Assembly (NCBI GenBank): GCA_009497875.2 | Contig: CP032508.2 | Location: forward strand, 3,426,001-3,490,000 | Direction of reading: 5' to 3' | Source of the DNA: a gamma proteobacterium SS-5 | GTDB lineage: Bacteria; Pseudomonadota; Gammaproteobacteria; Chromatiales; Chromatiaceae | Length of the DNA stretch: 64,000 bases | Shown: positions 55,055 to 64,000 of the stretch, in pieces | Numbering within the stretch: position 1 is the first letter of the stretch | How the letters are laid out: each line of letters begins with the position of its first letter | Notes under the pieces: model-generated | The model's input: only the letters and a program-made list of their open reading frames with translations | What the model was told of the DNA's origin: nothing | The model's database searches: none | Translations under genes and position numbers: made by a program

Positions 55055-56131
55055 ATGCTTGAACCCCTTGCCTTTGCCGATGCCATCGCCCAGCTGGAGC
55101 TGGGCACCCCGCCCCATCCCGAGGCCGGCTTTCTCGGCGGCCGCTTGCGCCCCGAGGATGCGGCGCTGCTGCTGATCCCAGTGCCCTGGGAGGCCACCAC
55201 CTCCTACGGCGGCGGCACCAGCGAGGGGCCCAACGCCATCCTCCAGGCGAGCCATCAGCTGGACCTGCAGGACCCCTTTTTCGGCGAGCCCTTTCGCGCC
55301 GGCATCGCCTTTGCCGAGGAAAATGAAGAAATCGCCCAGCTCAACGCCCAGGCCAAGGCCGTGGCGCAGCAGGTGATCGAGGCCCTGGAGCAGGGCGAGG
55401 AGGCAGCCACGGTCGCCGACAGTCTGGATCTTGTCAATCAGGCCTCAGAGCGGGTCAACCAGCGGGTCTATCAGCAGGCCAGCGCCGCCTTGGGGCGCGG
55501 CCAGCGGGTCGGCCTGGTGGGCGGTGATCATTCCAGCCCCTTTGGCCTGATCCAGGCCCTGGCGGAGCGCTATCCCAGCTTCAGCATCCTTCACATCGAT
55601 GCCCACCACGACCTGCGCCAGGCCTACGAGGGCTTTGAGCACTCCCATGCCTCGATCTTCTATAACGTGATGGCGCAGATCCCCCAGGTCAGCCGCCTGG
55701 TACAGCTGGGCGTCCGTGATTACCACCGCAGCGAGGTGGAGCATCTGCAAGGCTTGGGCCAGCGCGGTCGCTGCTTCTATGATGCCGCCGTCTCGCAGCG
55801 GCTGCTGCAGGGCGAGCCCTTTGCTGCCATCTGCGGCGAAATCCTGGATGCGCTGGGGGATGCGGTGTACATCTCCCTGGATATCGACGGCCTGGACCCG
55901 GTCAACTGCCCCAGCACAGGCACCCCGGTGCCCGGCGGGCTAAGCTACGCGCAGATGGGATTTTTGCTGGAACAGCTGTCCGCCTCGGGCAGACAGATCA
56001 TCGGCTTTGACCTGTGTGAGGTGGCCCCACCCCCCAACGGCGGCGACTGGGATGCCAATGTCGCTGCCCGCCTGCTTTATCGCCTGTGCGGCTGCCTGCT
56101 GTATGGCAGCAAGGCTCAGGCCGGCGGCTGA
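55055..56131 (+). CDS. Ureohydrolase (arginase/agmatinase/formimidoylglutamase family)
   Basis: The 358-aa protein has the binuclear manganese motifs GGDHSSPFG, HIDAHHDLR, SLDIDGLDPVNCP and EVAPP. WEATTSYGGGTSEGPNAI at the N-terminus is typical of agmatinase-like proteins of this class. The precise substrate (agmatine, guanidino acid or other) cannot be set by eye. ATG 55055 has AGGAAC upstream. Its stop overlaps the convergent cyclase gene by 16 bp. Confidence 0.85.
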   Translation: MLEPLAFADAIAQLELGTPPHPEAGFLGGRLRPEDAALLLIPVPWEATTSYGGGTSEGPNAILQASHQLDLQDPFFGEPFRAGIAFAEENEEIAQLNAQAKAVAQQVIEALEQGEEAATVADSLDLVNQASERVNQRVYQQASAALGRGQRVGLVGGDHSSPFGLIQALAERYPSFSILHIDAHHDLRQAYEGFEHSHASIFYNVMAQIPQVSRLVQLGVRDYHRSEVEHLQGLGQRGRCFYDAAVSQRLLQGEPFAAICGEILDALGDAVYISLDIDGLDPVNCPSTGTPVPGGLSYAQMGFLLEQLSASGRQIIGFDLCEVAPPPNGGDWDANVAARLLYRLCGCLLYGSKAQAGG

Positions 56132-57711
56132 TCGTCGGCATGATAGACGCAGACCCGGTCACGCCCCTGATGTTTGGCCCGGTAGAGGGCCTTGTCGGCA
56201 TGGCGCTTGAGCTGCTCGATGCAGCCCGGCTCAAAGCTATGGCAGACCCCCACGCCTACGCTCAGGCTGAGGTACTCGCCTATCTCTGAGGCCGCATGGG
56301 CTATGCGCTGCTCACGCACCTGCTGCAACAGGCGTTCGGCCACCGCCACCGCGCCCTGCTGGTCGGTGCCCGGCAGCACCACAATGAACTCCTCACCACC
56401 GTAGCGGGCAACGAAATCGGTGGCCCGAGGCAGGGCCGATTGCAACAGCTGGGCCACCTCGCGCAGGCAGTCATCACCCGCCTGATGGCCGTAGTAGTCG
56501 TTGTAATTCTTGAAGAAATCTATGTCCACCATGAGCAGGGCCAGCTTGTCGTGGCAGCGTGCGGCGCGCGCCTTCTCGGCTTGCAGAAACTGCTCCAGGG
56601 CGCGCCGGTTGGGTACCTGGGTCAGCTCATCGGTGATGGAGCGCTTTTCCAGCACCAGTTGTTGCTGCCAGGCCATGCGCAACAGGTGATTGAAGCCCTG
56701 GGCCAGGTCATGGAACTCCAGCAGGCCCCAGGTGGATACCGGCTCGCCGGTGAAGTCCAGGGTCTGGCCACGGATCTCCGAGCGCAGACGGCGCATGGGG
56801 GCCACCAGCAGGCGTTCCAGACACCAGAGCACCAGCGCCAGAACCGTCAGGCTCACCAGTAGGGAGACCAGCACGCTCTGGGTCTGCTGTTGGCGCATGC
56901 GTACATCGAATTCTGCCACATTGGCGTACAGTCTGATCTCGTAGAGCGACCGCTGACGCAGGGAGTCAATCCGGTAGTCGATCTGCTGAAAGTGGTCCAG
57001 CTTCTCCTTCGCTGGGGATTTGTCATAGATCTGGCGTTGTTTGATCAGGTTGTGGATCGAAAGCGGGATCTCGACCAGGCGCTCCAGCTCGGGCAGGTTC
57101 ATGTCGGCATTGATCACCACCTCCAGATAGCCCTGCAGGCGCAGGCCGCCGATGGGCAGGATCAGGGAATAATAGGCATCCCGGCTGCCGGCCCAGCGGC
57201 CGCCCAGGGCCTGCAACCGATCCATACCCTGACGCAGCATGGCCTGTCGCGCCACCGGGCTGGGACCGGGGTCCAGCCGGTAGGCATCTATGTTCATGGT
57301 GCTGGCGGTGCGCCCTATCGCCAGCGCCCGCCAATCGGTGTCATACACCTTGAGCGCCTCCAGCGACAGGAAGGCACCATTGACATAGCCGTTGATGAAG
57401 GGGTCAATCAGCACCGCCTCCAGCCGTGCCGAGCCCTGCCGCTCGGCCTGGGCCTGGGCAAAGGCCTGGGCAAAGTCCGACCGGCCGATAAAGCGCGTAC
57501 CCATCTCCAGGGTCTTGTGATAGATGTCCTCGTACACCTGACGCACGGCCACATCCAGGATACGGCGCAGGGTCTCCTCCTCCCGCTCATGGGCCGCGGT
57601 CCGATAGTTCTTCTCCGACTGGTAGATCTGCAACAGGGTGGTGGCAAAAATGAGCAACAGGCAACACAGGATCAGCATCCGCACAGACAGTCGCTGAACC
57701 CTGGGTTTCAA
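56116..57711 (-). CDS. Membrane-bound diguanylate cyclase
   Basis: About 531 aa. TM1 is at ~10-32 (VRMLILCCLLLIFATTLLQIY). A periplasmic sensor ~35-270 lacks an obvious named fold, though YYSLILPIGGLRLQGYLEV is dCache/CHASE-like. TM2 is at ~280-300 (VLVSLLVSLTVLALVLWCL), followed by HAMP-like and GGDEF domains: DELTQVPNRRAL, MVDIDFFKNYNDYYGHQAGD, FVARYGGEEFIVVLP. The GGEEF motif is intact, so it should make c-di-GMP. The start is uncertain: TTG 57711 overlaps the rhodanese stop; GTG 57750 and ATG 57678 are alternatives. Confidence 0.85.
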   Translation of the reverse strand: MKPRVQRLSVRMLILCCLLLIFATTLLQIYQSEKNYRTAAHEREEETLRRILDVAVRQVYEDIYHKTLEMGTRFIGRSDFAQAFAQAQAERQGSARLEAVLIDPFINGYVNGAFLSLEALKVYDTDWRALAIGRTASTMNIDAYRLDPGPSPVARQAMLRQGMDRLQALGGRWAGSRDAYYSLILPIGGLRLQGYLEVVINADMNLPELERLVEIPLSIHNLIKQRQIYDKSPAKEKLDHFQQIDYRIDSLRQRSLYEIRLYANVAEFDVRMRQQQTQSVLVSLLVSLTVLALVLWCLERLLVAPMRRLRSEIRGQTLDFTGEPVSTWGLLEFHDLAQGFNHLLRMAWQQQLVLEKRSITDELTQVPNRRALEQFLQAEKARAARCHDKLALLMVDIDFFKNYNDYYGHQAGDDCLREVAQLLQSALPRATDFVARYGGEEFIVVLPGTDQQGAVAVAERLLQQVREQRIAHAASEIGEYLSLSVGVGVCHSFEPGCIEQLKRHADKALYRAKHQGRDRVCVYHADDQPPA

Positions 57712-58133
57712 TAGCTGATCGGGTATTGCTTTTCGGTCCAACTCATCCACCCACCGCGAAACCAATATACCTGCCGATAGCCCCAGGATACCGCCTTGGC
57801 CGCAGCATTACTGCTGCGCAGACAGCGCGGCCCGTTACAGTAAAACAGCAGGGGGTGGTCCTTGTCTTGGGTCAACTCGGCCAGGCGCTGCTCGGTCAGT
57901 TCGGTATCCAGGATATTGAGCGCGCCTTCGATGTGGCCCATGGCATATTCATTGCCACGGCGCGAGTCCAGTATCAGCAGATCAGGCAGGCCCTGGGCCA
58001 GCTCAATCACCCGCTCGGCATCTACCAGGCTGGCCCCGGCGACCGCCTCCGGCGCGGTGGGCTTGACCGCCCAGCAGGGGCTTGCAACAAAGAGTAACAG
58101 CAGGCAGCAGACGTAACCCAGGCGCGAGGCCAT
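57708..58133 (-). CDS. Periplasmic rhodanese-like protein
   Basis: The 141-aa protein has a signal peptide (LGYVCCLLLLFVASPCWA) and a rhodanese domain with LLILDSRRGNEYAMGHIEGALNI and catalytic loop FYCNGPRCLRSS. The active Cys is in the CNGPRC loop, and WFRGGWMSW follows. It may transfer sulfane sulfur or sense it in the periplasm. It is coupled to the diguanylate cyclase downstream (stop and start overlap), suggesting that sulfur or redox state feeds into c-di-GMP signalling; that link is inference. Confidence 0.85.
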   Translation of the reverse strand: MASRLGYVCCLLLLFVASPCWAVKPTAPEAVAGASLVDAERVIELAQGLPDLLILDSRRGNEYAMGHIEGALNILDTELTEQRLAELTQDKDHPLLFYCNGPRCLRSSNAAAKAVSWGYRQVYWFRGGWMSWTEKQYPISY

Positions 58134-58255
58134 GGCAAGTCCTCCAGGTGGTGGTTGGGCATCTCGGCATCAGGCGGCGCGGAGGCCTTGTTTGAGGCTA
58201 CTATTTCAGAGAATATCCGTCGCTGTCAAATCAGCGCCCCGAGGTCAGGTCAGAG

Positions 58256-58888
58256 ATGAACGCCGAGAAACGCCGCCAGATATTCCAGCGCCTGAGCGCC
58301 GCCAACCCCAACCCGACCACGGAGCTGAACTATTCCAGCCCCTTTGAGTTGCTGATTGCGGTCATCCTCTCCGCCCAGGCCACCGACAAGGGGGTGAACA
58401 AGGCCACCGCCGGGCTGTTTGCCATTGCCAATGACCCGGCGGCCATGCTCGCCCTGGGAGAGGAGGGCCTGAGACAGCAGATCAAGAGCATAGGCCTGTT
58501 CAACAGCAAGGCGAAGAATATCATTGCCACCTGCGCCCTGCTGCTGGAGCGCCACTCGGGCCAGGTACCCGAGCAGAGGGAGGCCCTGGAGGCCCTGCCT
58601 GGGGTAGGCCGCAAGACCGCCAACGTGGTGCTCAACACCGCCTTTGGCCAGCCAACCCTGGCGGTGGACACCCATATCTTCCGCATCGCCAATCGCACCG
58701 GGCTGGCCCGGGGCAAGACCCCGCTGGCGGTGGAGCAGGGCCTGCTGCGGCATACCCCCAGGGAGTTTCTGCAGGATGCCCACCACTGGCTGATCCTGCA
58801 CGGCCGCTACTGTTGCCTGGCGCGCAAACCCCGCTGCGCCAGCTGTCCAATCGAGGACCTGTGTGAGTTCAAGGAAAAATCAACCTAA
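58256..58888 (+). CDS. nth: Endonuclease III
   Basis: The 210-aa DNA glycosylase/AP lyase has the helix-hairpin-helix LPGVGRKTANVVL with catalytic lysine region upstream (SAQATDKGVNK). Catalytic Asp is in VDTHIFRIANR, and the [4Fe-4S] cluster is in CCLARKPRCASCPIEDLC. It repairs oxidised pyrimidines. The more usual rnf neighbours are not seen. Confidence 0.95.
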   Translation: MNAEKRRQIFQRLSAANPNPTTELNYSSPFELLIAVILSAQATDKGVNKATAGLFAIANDPAAMLALGEEGLRQQIKSIGLFNSKAKNIIATCALLLERHSGQVPEQREALEALPGVGRKTANVVLNTAFGQPTLAVDTHIFRIANRTGLARGKTPLAVEQGLLRHTPREFLQDAHHWLILHGRYCCLARKPRCASCPIEDLCEFKEKST

Positions 58889-58918
58889 CTACTCAGGCCA
58901 TTAAGCCCCTTACCCCTT

Positions 58919-59009
58919 CCTGATTACCCCTGTATCTCAGCCATTATCTCGGCTTGGCTGGCCGTGCATGCCCTGGGCTGGGAGGCCGGTTTTGCCGTGC
59001 GGCATAGGG
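58919..59009. mobile_element. Left half of the 190-bp MITE
   Basis: CCTGATTACCCCTGTATCTC and AGCCATTATCTCGGCTTGGC match the left end of the element at 13426-13615. The match runs to GTGCGGCATAGGGCG, where it breaks off. The right half is absent. It lies between nth and the repeat-rich end of the valS spacer. Confidence 0.7.
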
Positions 59010-59137
59010 CGCTTAAAAAGTTAGAAGTTTGAAGGGTGAAGTTTGAAGGAATGAGCCCTTCGGGCGTTTAAGAAATCCCCCCTGCCCCCCTTTGTACTGA
59101 CGGCTGGCAGCTTTGACCCGGTGTCGAGCCCCGCAAC

Positions 59138-61960
<2,823 letters not shown>

Positions 61961-62000
61961 TGTGTTTCCGCTGGGTAGGGTTTTGGTGCATTCAGTAATT

Positions 62001-62140
62001 AGGCCAGGGAGACACAGAGATCAGAGAGTGGTTTCGGCGGTTGGCAACTGCTGGGCCCTCCCCTTCACCTGGCGACAGGCCTAAGGGTTTGAGTAGGCAA
62101 AACTTTTCTCTGTGTGCTCTGTGGCTCTGTGGCGCAACGC
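62001..62140. repeat. CCACAGAG-type palindromic element, second full copy
   Basis: The left arm GAGACACAGAGATCAGAGAG and the right arm TTCTCTGTGTGCTCTGTGGC, TCTGTGGCGCAA, are inverted; the centre holds no gene. It follows the valS start region and is close kin to 19670-19855. A GTAGCCCGGATGGAGTGCAA repeat follows at 62154. Confidence 0.7.
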
Positions 62141-62277
62141 CCCGGTTCAGGTTGTAGCCCGGATGGAGTGCAACGGAATCCGGGGCTGACGTTGGGCAGG
62201 GATTATCCCAGATTTACCGGCCCAGGTGGCCAAAAGGAAACCAGAAATCCACGAACCTTAATCGATGGCCGAACAGA

Positions 62278-62988
<711 letters not shown>

Positions 62989-62996
62989 GGTCGGGC

Positions 62997-63398
62997 TCAG
63001 GGCTTATGGGCGGAGACAGCCACCTGCTCCACCCCGGCCAGGCGGATCTGATCCATCACCCGCACCAGCAGGCCGCTGCTGGCCTTGACGTCGGCCTGGA
63101 TCACGGCGGCGGAGTTGGGGTTCTCGGCGCGCATACGCTCCACCTGGGCGCGCACCGCTTGCAGGGGCAGACGGCGACGGTCGATCCAGATGTTGTCGTT
63201 GGCATCTATGCCCACCAGGATACGCGCCCGTTCCTGGCTGGCGCTGGTCACCGCGCGAGGCCGGGCGAACTCTACCCCGGTCTCGCGCACGAAGCTGGCG
63301 GTGACGATGAAGAAGATCAGCAGGATGAACACCACGTCCAGCATGGGGGTGAGGTCGATGGGCTGCTCTTCTGTCTGAGGTCGTTTACGTCGGCGCAC
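62997..63398 (-). CDS. exbD: ExbD/TolR family biopolymer transport protein
   Basis: The 133-aa protein has one TM helix with the conserved Asp in LTPMLDVVFILLIFFIVTASF and a periplasmic domain. The Asp is the proton-path residue of ExbD. It overlaps exbB by 14 bp. The order exbB-exbD-tonB matches TonB2-type clusters. Confidence 0.95.
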   Translation of the reverse strand: MRRRKRPQTEEQPIDLTPMLDVVFILLIFFIVTASFVRETGVEFARPRAVTSASQERARILVGIDANDNIWIDRRRLPLQAVRAQVERMRAENPNSAAVIQADVKASSGLLVRVMDQIRLAGVEQVAVSAHKP

Positions 63399-63945
63399 CT
63401 TGACCTCCTTCCAGCCGCAGTACCCTGAAGCGAATGCGGCGCAGCGAGCGCCGCTCCCAGCTGCCCAACAGGGCGTTGAAATAGAGCCCGGCCAGGGCCA
63501 TCACCATGCCCGCCAGGGTGGGCAGGGTGGCGCGGGAGATGCCGCCGGCCATGGCGCGGGCGTTGGCGGTGCCGGTCTGGGCCATGACATCGAACACCTC
63601 CAGCATACCGGTGACCGTGCCCAGCAGGCCGAGGAGGGGGGCCAGGGCGATGAGGGTGCCGATCAGATGCTTGCCGCTGGCGCTGCGCAGCTCCAGCTCG
63701 GCCAGCAGCTCGCGCCGGATCTGCCGCGCCTGCCAGGAGCGGTGCTCGGCCCTGGCCTGCCAGATGGCGCGCAGCCGCTGGCTATCGCGGGCCAGGCCAA
63801 AGGCCAGGTAGATGGCCCGTTCGATAATCAACAGCCACATCAGAAAACCGGCCCCGATCACCAGCCAGAGCACCGGCCCGCCCAGCTCCAGGAAGCCGCG
63901 CAGGTCACCATGGTCCAGCAGCAGGCCGATGAACTGATCAAGCAT
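63385..63945 (-). CDS. exbB: ExbB/TolQ/MotA family proton channel protein
   Basis: The 186-aa protein has three TM helices (VLWLVIGAGFLMWLLIIERAIY, LIALAPLLGLLGTVTGMLEVF, ISRATLPTLAGMVMALAGLYF). The central AP-LGLLGTVTG motif marks the channel. It is shorter than E. coli ExbB and fits the small ExbB2 class. It starts in the exbB-exbD-tonB operon; upstream DNA continues the same strand. Confidence 0.94.
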   Translation of the reverse strand: MLDQFIGLLLDHGDLRGFLELGGPVLWLVIGAGFLMWLLIIERAIYLAFGLARDSQRLRAIWQARAEHRSWQARQIRRELLAELELRSASGKHLIGTLIALAPLLGLLGTVTGMLEVFDVMAQTGTANARAMAGGISRATLPTLAGMVMALAGLYFNALLGSWERRSLRRIRFRVLRLEGGQGAPT

Positions 63946-63976
63946 GGCGTTCAGCGCTCAGGCCCATGGCATCCAC

Positions 63977-64000
63977 TCAACCCTGCTCCAGCCGCCGCGC
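63977..64000 (-). CDS. Possible C-terminal end of the next upstream gene (ExbB-like TtpC?)
   Basis: Only seven codons are inside the window (ARRLEQG then TGA), 31 bp before the exbB start. In TonB2 clusters a longer MotA/TolQ-family gene precedes exbB, which would suit this position, but the frame is too short to confirm. Confidence 0.25.
   Translation of the reverse strand, partial: ARRLEQG

Overview
The window is GC-rich bacterial chromosome with compact divergent operons. The rplU-rpmA-obgE-proB block, an Enterobacteria-type Fur, MsrQ, a TonB2-like exbB-exbD-tonB set and an SAH riboswitch upstream of ahcY all point to a gammaproteobacterium. The density of Rpn-type nuclease genes, HEPN/MNT pairs, AlbA_2 proteins and short palindromic repeats resembles what is familiar from Chromatiales (purple-sulfur relatives). 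That order-level placement is inference, and no genus can be fixed from the sequence.

Positions 1-9.6 kb form an accessory island, almost all on the minus strand. Two copies of one Rpn-like gene, one frameshifted copy and two tail fragments of a second Rpn gene alternate with three HEPN/MNT toxin-antitoxin modules: two HepT/MntA-type pairs that look intact and one that is fused and broken. A four-helix-bundle (23S IVP-like) gene is bracketed by inverted heptamer repeats. Two AlbA_2 (Schlafen-type) proteins, one Uma2 nuclease and a MITE follow. A smaller accessory patch at 25.6-29.5 kb holds an IS630-like stub, a response-regulator remnant, another Rpn gene, a MITE with an 8-bp target duplication and an AAA/PD-(D/E)XK (DUF1703) protein.

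Positions 9.9-22.1 kb encode nucleotide-sugar supply on the minus strand: manB, manC, gmd and fcl (GDP-mannose to GDP-L-fucose), pseI (pseudaminic acid synthase) with a translationally coupled Asp-box protein, and a beta-CASP RNase at the distal end. An IS4-type element with an N-terminal DruA (DUF4338) reading frame separates manB from manC, and a MITE separates manC from fcl. A sigma-54 activator, a 41-aa membrane peptide and a CDF metal transporter with a NifX-like tail follow to 25.6 kb.

Positions 29.5-64 kb are mostly core functions. They include msrQ, a one-TM protein and a degenerate HD-GYP protein; fur diverging from rplU-rpmA-obgE-proB; and a two-gene phosphorelay (hybrid kinase plus a HisKA-REC-HPt-REC-EAL protein) followed by an orphan Tat-exported binding protein. 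Next come the SAM cycle (metK, riboswitch, ahcY, metF), a redoxin, a YbbP-like permease, argD-argF-SH3 protein, thrC, a ureohydrolase, a diguanylate cyclase with a rhodanese, nth, valS and the tonB-exbD-exbB cluster running off the right end.

Spacers throughout carry several families of short palindromic repeats. Some have become the 3' ends of neighbouring genes (fur, manC, the second AlbA protein). No tRNA, rRNA or CRISPR array was seen. All family names come from motif recognition by eye; no database search was possible.
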